A stretch of DNA of 64,000 bases from Pelobacter propionicus DSM 2379 (GCF_000015045.1 NC_008609.1:1145344-1209343), one strand, 5' to 3'. Positions 7,671 to 15,885 are shown, numbered from the stretch's first letter. A program made the numbers and translations. The notes: generated from the letters alone by a model not told the origin.

Positions 7671-9347
7671 GAGTCTGTCGGGCTTAACGCATTCAGCCGT
7701 CATCTCCAGGGCGTTTTCAATTGGTTAACCTGCTGTATTTATTGAATAAGTCGTCAGCTTTAGCTTGCGTTTTCTTGGTGTATCCCGTATATTTGTCCGG
7801 TAATATCAACTGGTTAGGTATCGGGGTTGACTATGAAATCAAAGTTTATTGAAGTTGACCGGGAAACACCCTATCTGCTCCCGCCATCGCTGCAGGATTG
7901 GCTACCAGAAAAGCACTTGGCCCGGTTTGTGGTCGAAATTGTCGAACAGCTCGACCTGCGCTCTTTGAAAGCTACCTATGCCGGCCGAGGCTCGCAGCCC
8001 TATAACCCTGAGATGCTGGTAGCATTGTTGTTTTACGGTTATGCGACAGGCGTATTCTCCAGCCGGAAGCTTGAGCGCAGCACCTACGACTCCGTGGCAT
8101 TCCGGTTCATAGCGGCAAACAGTCATCCTGACCACGATACCATTGCCACCTTCCGCCGGCGTTTTCTGCCGCAACTGAACAAGCTGTTTGCCCAGATTCT
8201 GCTGATCGCTCATCAGATGGAGGTGCTGAAACTGGGCAACGTTAGTTTGGATGGCAGCAAAATCAAGGCGAACGCCTCCAAGCACAAGGCGCTGAGCTAT
8301 GAGCATGCCTGCAAGCTTGAAGAGCAGATCAAGGCTGAGGTTGGCGAACTGCTCAAAAAGGCCGAGGCAGCGGACCGTGCCGATATTCCGGACGGCATGA
8401 ACATCCCCGAAGAACTGGAACGTCGGGAAAAGCGTCTTTCCGCCATTGCCGCAGCCAAGGTCGAGATCGAAAAACGAGCCGCTGAGCGCCATGCTCGTGA
8501 ACAGGCCGCTTATGAGAAGAAAGTCGCCGAACGGGCCAAGAAGGAGCAGGCAACGGGCAAGAAGGCCAAGGGGAAAGAGCCGAAACCGCCCAAATCCGGC
8601 CCCACTGCCAAAGATCAGGTCAATCTGACCGATGAAGAGTCGCGGATCATGCCGACCTCCGGTGGCGGATTCGAGCAGACTTACAACGCCCAGGCCGGTG
8701 TGGATACAGCATCAAAGCTCATCGTTTCGGCCCATGTTACCCAGAATCCCAATGACAAACAGGAGCTGACACCGACCCTGGAGAACCTGGCGGCGCTGCC
8801 TGAGAAGCTTGGCAAGGCAACCGATCTGGTAGCTGACAGTGGCTACTTCAGCGAAACCAATGTAACTGCCTGTGAGGAGAACGGGATAACTCCCTACATT
8901 GCCGTAGACCGGCAGAGTCACAACGTGCCACTGATGGAGCGCTTTGCCGAACCGCCGCCGTTACCCGAAGATGCCGATTCCGTGGCCAGAATGAAGCATC
9001 GCCTGAAGACACCTTCCGGCAAGGCGATCTACGCCCAGCGAAAAGTCACCTCGGAACCGGTCTTCGGCATCATCAAGGCGGTCATGGGATTCAGAAGCTT
9101 TCTTCTTCGTGGCTTTGAAGCAGTAAAAGGCGAATGGAACCTCGTCTGCATGGCCTACAACATCAAACGGCTGCATGTCTTGGCCGGATAGAATGAGAAA
9201 TAGCGAAAATCAGCCTGTAATAACCGCAGTCATCGCTGAAAGGGCTGAATTAACCAGGTTGCCGGTGGGAAGACGAACACATACGGAACTTTTTTAATCG
9301 GCTTGGCCACAAAAGAGGGCGCCCCTGAGGTCAAGCCCGACAGACTC
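7671..9347 (+). mobile_element. IS1182-family insertion sequence, copy 2
   Basis: A second 1677-bp copy in the same orientation, flanked by CTAG at 7667-7670 and 9348-9351. The terminal repeats are identical to copy 1. The two copies are separated by only 63 bp including their target duplications, so this is two insertions, not a composite transposon with cargo. Confidence 0.95.
7833..9191 (+). CDS. IS1182-family transposase, copy 2
   Basis: Intact 452-residue DDE transposase, identical in protein sequence to copy 3 and differing from copy 1 only by Arg instead of His in the FRR(H/R)F segment. The domain layout is as in copy 1. The start ATG is preceded by GGGG. Confidence 0.95.
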   Translation: MKSKFIEVDRETPYLLPPSLQDWLPEKHLARFVVEIVEQLDLRSLKATYAGRGSQPYNPEMLVALLFYGYATGVFSSRKLERSTYDSVAFRFIAANSHPDHDTIATFRRRFLPQLNKLFAQILLIAHQMEVLKLGNVSLDGSKIKANASKHKALSYEHACKLEEQIKAEVGELLKKAEAADRADIPDGMNIPEELERREKRLSAIAAAKVEIEKRAAERHAREQAAYEKKVAERAKKEQATGKKAKGKEPKPPKSGPTAKDQVNLTDEESRIMPTSGGGFEQTYNAQAGVDTASKLIVSAHVTQNPNDKQELTPTLENLAALPEKLGKATDLVADSGYFSETNVTACEENGITPYIAVDRQSHNVPLMERFAEPPPLPEDADSVARMKHRLKTPSGKAIYAQRKVTSEPVFGIIKAVMGFRSFLLRGFEAVKGEWNLVCMAYNIKRLHVLAG

Positions 9348-9629
9348 CTAGTCTTCGCTGATTTTTTGATTTGAGTTTGGGGTGTAAATTTCGTGGCTTC
9401 AACCAATTGTGTTACAAAAAATCTCCATGAAAACGACCATTGTGTTCTTGTCTAAGTCTGGTCGATCATTGCCTGGAATTGGGAAACCTAATGTTGAAAG
9501 CTTGTAACGGGGTGCCCGGTTCACCCGCTTTGCCCGGTCGGTTTTCCGGGCGGGGCGGCGTGCAACCGACTGGTTGGGAATCGTGTTTTCAGGTCATTCC
9601 ACTCTGTAAGTGCTGACCCTCCGGTCTGT

Positions 9630-10004
9630 TCACTGTTCATTAGTGCAACTTAGGGTGACACCCTCTGTCTTCTGTAGATAATCCTGACCCCACTGGCACA
9701 TCAATTCCAGTATCGGAACAACTCTTCGTCCCTCATCGGTTAAGGAGTATTCGACGCGCGGCGGGACCTCGGCGTATATTTGCCGGTGGATAAGTCCGTT
9801 CGCTTCAAGTTCGCGCAGCTGCTGTGTCAGCATCTTCTGGGTAACTGTCCTCAGACGTCGCTGCAACTGAGCGAAGCGAAGGGTTTTGAGTCGCAGATGC
9901 CAGAGCACCAGCCCCTTCCATTTGCCTCCCATGACCGCCAGGGTAACTTCAACGCCACAACGAATGTCCGGATCTCTCACCATAAACCCCTTTGTAATCA
10001 GCAT
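9630..10004 (-). CDS. HxlR-family transcriptional regulator
   Basis: A winged-helix protein of 124 residues (117 if it starts at MVRDPD, ATG at 9983, which has AAGGGG very close upstream). Segments CGVEVTLAVMGGKWKGLVLWHL, TQKMLTQQLRELEANGLI and PPRVEYSLTDEGRRVVPIL are the HxlR signature. Such regulators often respond to aldehydes, quinones or oxidants. The Cys before VEVTL could be a sensor, as in some relatives; this is inference. It diverges from the YhdH-like gene at 10110 and once faced the Old Yellow Enzyme gene, so it is the likely regulator of both. Confidence 0.88.
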   Translation of the reverse strand: MLITKGFMVRDPDIRCGVEVTLAVMGGKWKGLVLWHLRLKTLRFAQLQRRLRTVTQKMLTQQLRELEANGLIHRQIYAEVPPRVEYSLTDEGRRVVPILELMCQWGQDYLQKTEGVTLSCTNEQ

Positions 10005-10054
10005 AGTATCTATTTGGTTACTACATTACTAATTTGTCTGTACTTGCGTATAAT
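10004..10054 (+). promoter_or_regulatory. Candidate promoter and HxlR operator between divergent genes
   Basis: TATAAT at 10049-10054 is a good -10 for the YhdH-like gene, 55 bp before its start; the -35 is poor. Upstream, tagta (10004-10008) and tacta (10019-10023) form an inverted repeat with ten bases between arms, followed by attacta/attactaat-like sequence. This spacing suits a winged-helix dimer. The operator assignment is inference. Confidence 0.35.
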
Positions 10055-10109
10055 ACCATATTCACCTAGTTTGTTAAAATCAGTTCAATAAATCACAAAG
10101 GGAGAAAAT

Positions 10110-11105
10110 ATGTCAAACACATTCAAGGCACTGTTGGTTATACAACCAGAGAAGAAGGTCTTTACTCGCACGATTGTCGAACGCCAAATTGATGACCTCC
10201 CCGCCGGTGAGTTGCTCGTCCTGGTCCACTATTCATCTCTCAATTTCAAGGATGCTCTTTCTGCCATGGGTAATCCCGGCGTAACCCGCAACTATCCGCA
10301 CACACCGGGGATTGATGCTGCCGGTGAAGTGCTTAGCTGCAGCGATGGCAGTTTTGTTCCCGGTGATCAGGTAATTGTCACGAGTTATGATCTCGGCATG
10401 GATACCGATGGCGGCTTCGGGCAGATAATCCGGGTGCCGAGCCAATGGGCATTAAAGCTTCCGGTTGGCCTTAGCTTAAGAGAAAGCATGATGTTGGGAA
10501 CTGCCGGATTGACCGCAGCACTTTCGATCTACGAAATTGAGCAGGGTGTGGTAAAACCGGAAGATGGCCCAATACTGGTCACCGGAGCAACGGGTGGTGT
10601 CGGTAGTCTTGCGGTTGCAATTCTTGCAAAAGCTGGATACCAGGTAGTCGCCGCCACTGGGAAAATGACGGAAGCAGATTATTTAAAGTCAATCGGTGCA
10701 GCTGATGTGATCGAGCGGAACGATGTCACACAGGGAAGTGAACGGCCTATGATGAAGCCCCTTTGGGCCGGGGTTGTCGATTGTGTCGGTGGTGAGATGC
10801 TTGCGGCTGCCATCAAATCGACCAAGCCCGGAGGAATTGTAACCTGCTGCGGACTTGTCGGTTCCAGCGATCTGTCGCTGAATGTTTTTCCATTTATTCT
10901 CAGAGGAGTACGACTGATCGGGATTGATTCCGCTGAATGTCCGATGACTCACCGCACTGAAGTTTGGCGCAATATGGCAACGAAATGGAAACTCACTGCT
11001 CTTGAGTCGATGGTCGAAGAGGTTGGTCTTGAAGGACTTGAGGATAAGATTCAGTCGATGCTGAAGGGCGGGCTCAAAAGACGTATACTTGTGCGGTTGT
11101 CCTGA
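10110..11105 (+). CDS. acuI: YhdH/AcuI-family NADPH-dependent oxidoreductase (acrylyl-CoA reductase type)
   Basis: A 331-residue medium-chain dehydrogenase without structural zinc. SSLNFKDALSAMGNPGVTRNYPHTPGIDAAGEV is the YhdH/AcuI family N-terminal signature and VTGATGGVGSLAVAILAKAGY is the nucleotide-binding motif. The family reduces activated alkenes such as acrylyl-CoA or quinones with NADPH in the cytoplasm. The start at 10110 is supported by GGGAG. It is divergent from an HxlR regulator and near an Old Yellow Enzyme, which fits a reactive-electrophile response. The exact substrate cannot be read from sequence. Confidence 0.88.
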   Translation: MSNTFKALLVIQPEKKVFTRTIVERQIDDLPAGELLVLVHYSSLNFKDALSAMGNPGVTRNYPHTPGIDAAGEVLSCSDGSFVPGDQVIVTSYDLGMDTDGGFGQIIRVPSQWALKLPVGLSLRESMMLGTAGLTAALSIYEIEQGVVKPEDGPILVTGATGGVGSLAVAILAKAGYQVVAATGKMTEADYLKSIGAADVIERNDVTQGSERPMMKPLWAGVVDCVGGEMLAAAIKSTKPGGIVTCCGLVGSSDLSLNVFPFILRGVRLIGIDSAECPMTHRTEVWRNMATKWKLTALESMVEEVGLEGLEDKIQSMLKGGLKRRILVRLS

Positions 11106-11561
11106 TTTATTTTCATTTATGCGACCAACGGTGTGGGCGGTGAGCGGGGTACACCGCTCCACCGGCCTGGTTAGGTGTGCTACTCTTTGTTATATGGGAT
11201 CGATTGCGTAATCACATCCCCTCTGGTCTGGTTTGGGAACACCTGCATGGTTGGGATGCTTTCTCTGGTTCCGTGAAAAACATGCGATTGCTCATGAAAA
11301 TTAGGAGCGTTTGTGGCTGTTTCCGGGAAAACTGCGCGAAAAGGGGCAGGGCGAGCGTCAGCGGCATCGGTCGGCTCGCGCGGTTTCGCTCTGCTTCATG
11401 AAAGATTCCAGTGTTGTCCGTGTGATCGTTGCACTGGCCTGGAATCCCCCCCTCATGGGGAGGGACTAAGGGGTGCTGAAGAAGATCGGTGTGGATGGCA
11501 GGCTGGTGGGGTTGGTGGGTGATTTGGCGAAGATGGCGTGTGGGGTGAACAGTGCTGCACA
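11106..11561. other. Intergenic stretch without a supported gene
   Basis: The open frames here are short, lack ribosome sites and show no family pattern. A small GC hairpin (CCCCCCTC...GGGGAGGG around 11445-11463) is visible. I see nothing else that can be supported. Confidence 0.5.
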
Positions 11562-11601
11562 AACAAAGAATCCGAGTACCCCATCCCGGGTACTCGGATT
11601 C
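11562..11601 (-). terminator. Former terminator of the tRNA-Arg gene
   Basis: A perfect 14-bp stem (11568-11581 with 11588-11601) and a six-base loop, followed on the minus strand by a T-rich stretch. It lies just outside the left attachment repeat on the strand of the tRNA. It would have ended the tRNA transcript before the element was inserted. Confidence 0.7.
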
Positions 11602-11614
11602 ACTAGTGATTGGC

Positions 11615-11658
11615 GCGCCCGATAGGACTCGAACCTATGACCTACGGCTTAGAAGGCC
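11615..11658 (-). repeat. Left attachment site: 44-bp copy of the tRNA-Arg 3' half
   Basis: Identical over 44 bp to 30518-30561 and in the same orientation. It covers the tRNA from the anticodon loop through the T arm to the acceptor stem. Immediately outside, the chromosome reads TGGC where the right copy reads TGGT, so the displaced original 3' end would have had G, not A, at the discriminator position, followed by CCA. Confidence 0.93.
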
Positions 11659-11767
11659 ATTTTTGTCTGAATTATTGGATGTTGTTATATTGACAACCTC
11701 GATAATATGGGAAGTTGCGGGGCGTTGCCTGTTTGTTGAGTTGATTGGTTGAGGCTGGTTTCCCGAA

Positions 11768-11792
11768 CGCCACATGACAGTTTACATGACAC
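11768..11792 (+). repeat. Arm-type repeat, left end
   Basis: 25 bp containing two ACATGAC units separated by AGTTT; 24 of 25 bases match 30444-30468. Both lie just inside the attachment repeats. This placement fits arm-type binding sites of a tyrosine integrase or its directionality factor; the role is inferred. Confidence 0.5.
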
Positions 11793-11858
11793 CCCTTCCG
11801 TCTTCCTCCTCCTGGCTATGGTGGCCATTAGGGCCACCGGCACCGAATAGCCGGGGTG

Positions 11859-11915
11859 GATCCACAACGAACTGCTGCTGGTCGGGCTGGTCCTCTGGCT
11901 GGATCCTTTCACCAG
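11859..11915 (+). repeat. Dispersed element repeat, copy A
   Basis: Starts GATCCACAACGAACTG, has GGGCTGGTC in the middle and ends TTTCACCAG. CTGGT and ACCAG can pair as a short hairpin. Aligns along its length with the copies at 13283, 19577 and 21305. Confidence 0.55.
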
Positions 11916-12595
11916 AAGGCCGTGGTTGAACCAGGCAGTAGAGTCCCCCTTGCACCTCTAGTACCGGTCCTGCCGCCATTGCCGGAGCCGATTCCGCCCA
12001 GGGTATTTTTTGGTATTTTTTTCTGAAAAATAAATGAGGCATAACCAGCCGTTTTACCAGCTCTTTGTCGATGCTCTCCCTGTTTTTTTATTTATATTTT
12101 CCTTAAATAAAAGGGCCAAGTTTGTCACTTCCTCACTTTTGGCCGGAAAGCCGAATAGTAGCGAAAGGTTAAGTCGGTGACAAAGTCGTGATTGGAATTT
12201 GTATATGTTAACTTTGTCACTCCTTTGAGGCGTCGGACGTCGCCTCGTTCCGTGGCCGGATTCTTTCATCAGGTCGTGGGGTGGTGGCCGTGGACGGCAC
12301 CGGCACGAAGCACGCACCAGGCGAAGCAGTGCCGCGCCTGGGCGGTTGTTTTGTAACGTCCAGGTGGCAACCATGGCTGTGACAGCGGAACCGCCTGATC
12401 GGCGATCCGTGGGAACTGCCGCTCTGCAAGGGGGGCGGTAAAACACCGCCTCCCCACCAACAGCGGAATTCAGGAGATGGTTGAGCAGCGGCTGGTGGCG
12501 GCTGGCTGGCGCTGTGGTCGCTGGTCAGCTTCCGGTTGCCTCTCGCCTGATGTTACGCACTCACCCGTGATAGGGAGAAGGGAGGGGGAATATAT

Positions 12596-12623
12596 TTGAC
12601 AAGATACACAAAAAAGGTATACA
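12596..12623 (+). promoter_or_regulatory. Sigma-70-type promoter of the toxin-antitoxin pair
   Basis: Perfect -35 TTGACA at 12596-12601, 16-bp spacer, -10 TATACA at 12618-12623. A start about seven bases later would fall nearly on the toxin ATG (12633), giving a very short leader. GTATAC at the -10 is palindromic and could be the antitoxin operator (inference). Confidence 0.65.
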
Positions 12624-12632
12624 GATTGAAAC

Positions 12633-12908
12633 ATGAAATGGGTGGTGAGGATTCGCGGAAAAGCCGAGAAACAGGTTGCGGTATTGCCCCGGAAGGTGGC
12701 GGAGAAGCTGCTGTTTCTCATGGCCGATATCGCCGAGAATGGCCCGGTGCGGGGAGACTGGCCGAACTATTCAAAGCTGCCGGGTAACCGGCATCACTGC
12801 CACTTGAAGAAGGGGAAACCCACGTATGTGGCTGTCTGGCAGGAAGAAAAAGAGCTGATTACCGTGGAGATCGTATATGTTGGCACGCACGAAAAAGCGC
12901 CCTACTGA
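12633..12908 (+). CDS. RelE/HigB-type toxin
   Basis: A 91-residue basic protein. MKWVVRIRGKAEKQVAVLPRKVAEKL, then a compact mid-section and YVAVWQEEKELITVEIVYVGTHEKAPY, match the RelE-fold mRNA interferases of type II toxin-antitoxin systems, which cut mRNA at the ribosome. The gene precedes its antitoxin and overlaps it by 32 bp, the HigBA order. A strong promoter lies directly upstream. No clear Shine-Dalgarno precedes the ATG. Confidence 0.75.
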   Translation: MKWVVRIRGKAEKQVAVLPRKVAEKLLFLMADIAENGPVRGDWPNYSKLPGNRHHCHLKKGKPTYVAVWQEEKELITVEIVYVGTHEKAPY

Positions 12909-13239
12909 TAGTCGCGTCCCTTTGACGCTGATGGTCCATCCCGTCAACGTGGAGAGGATCAAGCGGTATGTCGCCAGCATCGAGCCGGAAAAAGGCGATG
13001 AGGGGAGCATTACCCTTGATGAGTTCTTCGTCAAGACCTTCCCAGGAGAGACGAAACCGGCTGTTGTCCTGCGCGGTTCCAGGGGTCGAGAAAACCTGAC
13101 CCAGAAGCAGCTTGCGGAGGCGACGGGCATTCCGCAGCGGCACATCAGTGAGATGGAGCACGGCAAGCGGGAGATAGGAAAGGAACGCGCCAAGAAGCTG
13201 GCCGCCGCGCTTCACTGCGACTATCGGCTGTTTCTGTAG
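12877..13239 (+). CDS. XRE-family antitoxin (HigA-like)
   Basis: A 120-residue protein with a C-terminal helix-turn-helix: ENLTQKQLAEATGIPQRHISEMEHGKREIGKERAKKLAAAL. The N-terminal half (about residues 1-60) is likely the toxin-binding part. It overlaps the RelE-like toxin gene, supporting a toxin-antitoxin pair with autorepression through the HTH. A 57-nt dispersed repeat follows it. Confidence 0.8.
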   Translation: MLARTKKRPTDSRVPLTLMVHPVNVERIKRYVASIEPEKGDEGSITLDEFFVKTFPGETKPAVVLRGSRGRENLTQKQLAEATGIPQRHISEMEHGKREIGKERAKKLAAALHCDYRLFL

Positions 13240-13282
13240 GAGGGCTGCACGGTCTGCCGGTTCCGGCACCGCTGCCGGAGTT

Positions 13283-13339
13283 GATCCACAACGGACTGAC
13301 GCTGGCCGTGCTGGTCTGTGGCCGAGCTACTTCACCAGG
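13283..13339 (+). repeat. Dispersed element repeat, copy B
   Basis: Starts GATCCACAACGGACTG, has GTGCTGGTC and ends TTCACCAGG. It aligns without gaps over 57 nt with the copy at 19577-19633. It lies between the first and second toxin-antitoxin modules. Confidence 0.6.
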
Positions 13340-13633
13340 TTATTGTTCCGGCAGGTTTTCAAGGCATTGGGACGTGTGGAATACTCGGAGAATGAAGACA
13401 GCGTCTTGGCGTACCGTGTAGATGACGATGTAGGGGAACTCGGTAAAGATCAGTTCGCGCGTTCCGTCGATCCTGCCGGGCTTGCCGCTGGAGGGCTGGG
13501 TTGATAGTTGGCTGAAGGTTCGTTTGACGATCTTGAGGACGGTCTTTGCTGCTGCGGTGGGGTTGTCCCTGGCAATGTAGCGCTCGATGGAGTCAAGGTT
13601 TCGCTGGGCTCCCGTTGTCCATTCTACTCGCAA
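13340..13633 (-). CDS. ParE/RelE-superfamily toxin
   Basis: RVEWTTGAQRNLDSIERYIARDNPTAA, then SSGKPGRIDGTRELIFTEFPYIVIYTVRQDAVFILRVFHTSQ, is the ParE/RelE-superfamily pattern. Members poison gyrase or cut mRNA. I place the start at TTG 13633 because GGAGG lies seven bases upstream and MRVEW is a canonical beginning; a GTG at 13648 would add five residues. The gene overlaps the upstream antitoxin by 10 bp, the normal antitoxin-toxin order. Confidence 0.85.
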   Translation of the reverse strand: MRVEWTTGAQRNLDSIERYIARDNPTAAAKTVLKIVKRTFSQLSTQPSSGKPGRIDGTRELIFTEFPYIVIYTVRQDAVFILRVFHTSQCLENLPEQ

Positions 13634-13875
13634 GCTCTGGCCTCCCACTTGGCAAGAACCGCATCATGGGGGGTCGTTTCTCCCGCCTCAACCTCCTTGA
13701 TTCCTTCAAGAATACTCTGCACCTGCCATTCGTTCAGATTCAGGTAATTGGTGATGGCCTCCTCGATGACAAAGGTTTTCGAGCGGCGGGTGGCCTTGGC
13801 GAGTCGCTCTATCCTCTGCTTTGTTCCGGGTGAAAGCCGAAGGGAGATGGTGTCTCTTGCCGGGGCCTTTTGCAT
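13624..13875 (-). CDS. Ribbon-helix-helix antitoxin (ParD/CopG type)
   Basis: An 83-residue protein from MQKAPARDTISLRLSP. The start is fixed by GGAGAG before the ATG at 13875. ISLRLSPGTKQRIERLAKATRRSKTFVIEEAITNYL is a ribbon-helix-helix DNA-binding domain. The C-terminal part (NEWQVQSILEGIKEVEAGETTPHDAVLAKWEA) is the usual toxin-wrapping tail of this antitoxin group. It is expected to bind its own promoter as a dimer. Confidence 0.85.
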   Translation of the reverse strand: MQKAPARDTISLRLSPGTKQRIERLAKATRRSKTFVIEEAITNYLNLNEWQVQSILEGIKEVEAGETTPHDAVLAKWEARACE

Positions 13876-13931
13876 TGGGTCTCTCCTGTGTGGACTTGTA
13901 TTGCGACGCACTACATTTAACCACAATGGAG

Positions 13932-13988
13932 AGCTGCCCGTCAATGCAGCCGGTGGGGCTGGTCTCCTGGCCTGGCTCTTTCACCAGG
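13932..13988 (+). repeat. Dispersed element repeat, copy C (more diverged)
   Basis: Shares GGGGCTGGTC...CTGGCC...CTTTCACCAGG with the other copies; the first 20 bases are diverged. It lies upstream of the ParD/ParE pair. Confidence 0.4.
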
Positions 13989-14029
13989 CTGTTGCTGATG
14001 CCGGTGAGATGAACCGGACGTAACCCTTT

Positions 14030-14067
14030 AAAAAAGCAAGCCCCCTGCGAAGATCGTAGGGGGCTTG
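14030..14067 (-). terminator. Intrinsic terminator of the repressor gene
   Basis: A long stem (14037-14050 with 14054-14067, one G-T pair) and an AGA loop, followed on the minus strand by T residues (A run at 14030-14035 on plus). It lies downstream of the minus-strand XRE gene. Confidence 0.75.
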
Positions 14068-14194
14068 TGTCGTTCTTGCATGTCGCGCATGCAGATGATT
14101 CTGGTCAACCATCTCCGTTTCCCGTATCCGGCATCAATGACCAGGCCGAAAACAGCAGACGCTCGGAGCGGAACGACATTGATGTGGTAGGGCT

Positions 14195-14764
14195 TCAGTT
14201 AGTCTTCCTTTTGTCATTTTTATTTGTTGCTTTGCTGCGGACAGGTTTGTCTGGGTCACGGTTTGATGCCGTACCTGCATTCGTGTCCGTCTCGTTTTCT
14301 GCAATAGGTCTTGCTGTGGCACCAACAAGTTTTCCGTTTTCAATATTAAGAGATACAACATATTGTTTTTCTTCTTTTGGGCTTCCAGTGGCTCTTGAAA
14401 GAATATCAAGCAACAAATCCTTTGATAAGCGAAGAAGAGTCTTTTTTGTTTCTCCGTTTATAGAGTCAATATCGATGTTTTCAGAGATGGTTCCGTTGCT
14501 TGTTTCATAAGATGTTGACATCTTGTTCAACTCTAAAGAAAAGTCATCCCCTCGCAACTCCCAAACACTCACTCCGAAGTAATCAGCAAACTTCTGCAAT
14601 GTTGATGCCGTAGGCTCTCCGATCCCTCTTTTGTATCTGCTAATCATGGAAGTGCTCAAACCTACTTCAATTTCAAGCGCTTTTTGACCCTTCTCTGCAA
14701 TAGCCTTATTTATGTATTCCACTAGTCTTTCGGGTGTTTTTCCGCTGCCGCTTCCTTTGGCCAT
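14195..14764 (-). CDS. XRE-family repressor (lysogeny-type)
   Basis: A 189-residue protein. An N-terminal HTH (ALEIEVGLSTSMISRYKRGIGEPTASTLQKFADYFGVSVWELRG) occupies residues about 28-73. The rest is a hydrophilic, Ser/Asn/Lys-rich region without the Ser-Lys protease motif of CI/LexA repressors, so induction is unlikely to use RecA-driven autocleavage. GAGG precedes the ATG at 14764. It faces the plus-strand early operon across an operator array and is the probable master repressor of the element. Confidence 0.8.
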   Translation of the reverse strand: MAKGSGSGKTPERLVEYINKAIAEKGQKALEIEVGLSTSMISRYKRGIGEPTASTLQKFADYFGVSVWELRGDDFSLELNKMSTSYETSNGTISENIDIDSINGETKKTLLRLSKDLLLDILSRATGSPKEEKQYVVSLNIENGKLVGATARPIAENETDTNAGTASNRDPDKPVRSKATNKNDKRKTN

Positions 14765-14784
14765 AGCCCTACCTCAAAATAATA

Positions 14785-14873
14785 TTGACAAATCCATCAT
14801 AGGATCGTAAGCATGTAGGCATCAAATCCATCATAGGATTTGGTGTCTGTGGTGCATTTCCATAGATGGATTT
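14785..14873 (+). promoter_or_regulatory. Early promoter overlapped by a repressor operator array
   Basis: TTGACA at 14785-14790, 17-bp spacer and TAAGCA at 14808-14813 form a promoter toward the plus-strand early genes. The motif AAATCCATCATAGGAT occurs at 14790-14805 inside the spacer and again, extended to a dyad AAATCC...GGATTT, at 14824-14841. A related half-site gatggattt lies at 14865-14873. Operators within and just downstream of the promoter suit the divergent XRE repressor. Confidence 0.65.
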
Positions 14874-14935
14874 AAAGGGTGTACCACACAACCTAGCCCA
14901 TTCAAAACGAAATAACAGAGACCTGTCAACAACAC

Positions 14936-15145
14936 ATGACACCACAACACCGCGAAATCGCTACTTGGAAGTTGTCCGCCGCCATCGCGTTAACGCGCTA
15001 CATAGCAGAAGACCGCGACAGCTGCCCGGCGTGTGACGTGCTGTGGGGACTCTCCATGTTGCTCCAGGATGTTCAGACGCTGATTACCTCATCGGATGTC
15101 CGGGGCGCGGTGAACGTGAACACGCGAAAGGAGATTTGTGAATGA
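14936..15145 (+). CDS. Small hypothetical protein, first early gene
   Basis: A 69-residue frame directly downstream of the operator region. The ribosome site before the ATG is weak. It ends in an ATGA overlap with the Bro-N gene, which supports translation. It has a CPACD motif but no recognised domain. Confidence 0.5.
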   Translation: MTPQHREIATWKLSAAIALTRYIAEDRDSCPACDVLWGLSMLLQDVQTLITSSDVRGAVNVNTRKEICE

Positions 15146-15885
15146 ACCGGAATCAGATGCAGGTGTTTTGTTTCGAGGATGCAGCCGTGAGGACCATCGA
15201 GAGGAATGGCGAGCCGTGGTTCGTGGGAAAGGATGTGGCTGAGATTTTGGGGTATGCCGCACCACGCAACGCAATACGGGACTTCTGCAAAGGGGGCATT
15301 AAATCAATGCTCCCTACAGGTGGCGGATTGCAGGAAATGACCATCATCCCGGAGCGCGATCTCTACCGTCTCATCATGCGCTCAAAGCTCCCCGCTGCCG
15401 AGCGATTCGAGGAGTGGGTTGTCGCCGAAGTCCTCCCGGCGATCCGGAAGACCGGCTTCTACAACATCATGCGGCGCGACCCCGAGTGGCAAGGTACGCG
15501 ACATGGCGGCAAGTTCTGTCATCGACTTTTCACCGATGTCATACGCGAGTTCGTTGAGTATGCCCGCAAGCAGGATTCGAGGCATGCCGACCAGTACTTC
15601 GTCAACTACACCCGAATGATCTACCGTGAGCTTGGTATTGCTCCGCCCGCAGCTTCTAATGGCGTCACCCGTGATTTTCTAGATGTGCTGGAGCTTTCCA
15701 TTGTCAGCAGCGCCGAAATGGTCTGCGTTGGCATCATTAAGGGCGGCATAGCGGCCGGAAAACATTACCGGCAAATCTTTCAAGATACGAAAGTTGCCAT
15801 TTGCGATTACGCGCGGAAGATCAATCCGGCGCGCCAGCTTGCCGACAATGCCCAGCTATCCATGAGAAGAGAGGTGGCGCTGTGA
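15142..15885 (+). CDS. Bro-N domain protein (phage antirepressor-like)
   Basis: A 247-residue protein. MQVFCFEDAAVRTIERNGEPWFVGKDVAEILGYAAPRNAI, followed by IIPERDLYRLIMRSKLPAAERFEEWVVAEVLPAIRKTG, is the Bro-N (baculovirus BRO) DNA-binding domain found in phage antirepressors. The C-terminal half is not recognised. As the second gene after the repressor-controlled promoter it may counter the XRE repressor. Overlaps on both sides (ATGA with the previous gene, GTGA with the next) indicate an operon. Confidence 0.85.
   Translation: MNRNQMQVFCFEDAAVRTIERNGEPWFVGKDVAEILGYAAPRNAIRDFCKGGIKSMLPTGGGLQEMTIIPERDLYRLIMRSKLPAAERFEEWVVAEVLPAIRKTGFYNIMRRDPEWQGTRHGGKFCHRLFTDVIREFVEYARKQDSRHADQYFVNYTRMIYRELGIAPPAASNGVTRDFLDVLELSIVSSAEMVCVGIIKGGIAAGKHYRQIFQDTKVAICDYARKINPARQLADNAQLSMRREVAL

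Larger units (their letters stand above)
11659..12595. other. Left non-coding end of the element
   Basis: No supported gene in about 0.9 kb. It holds an arm-like repeat (11768-11792), a dispersed repeat copy (11859-11915), an A/T-rich tract (about 12000-12110) and three copies of TTTGTCAC or its complement (12121-12128, 12177-12184, 12213-12220). Two further copies of that octamer lie near the right end (30141-30148, 30243-30250). Minus-strand open frames here look random. Confidence 0.6.

Noticed and set aside
11552..11752. 66-residue plus-strand frame over the left attachment repeat
   Set aside because: The APDRTRTYDLRLRRP-like peptide is a translation of tRNA sequence, a known source of false gene calls.
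12054..12446. 130-residue minus-strand frame in the left end of the element
   Set aside because: Arg/Pro/Cys-rich random composition over repeats and an A/T tract.
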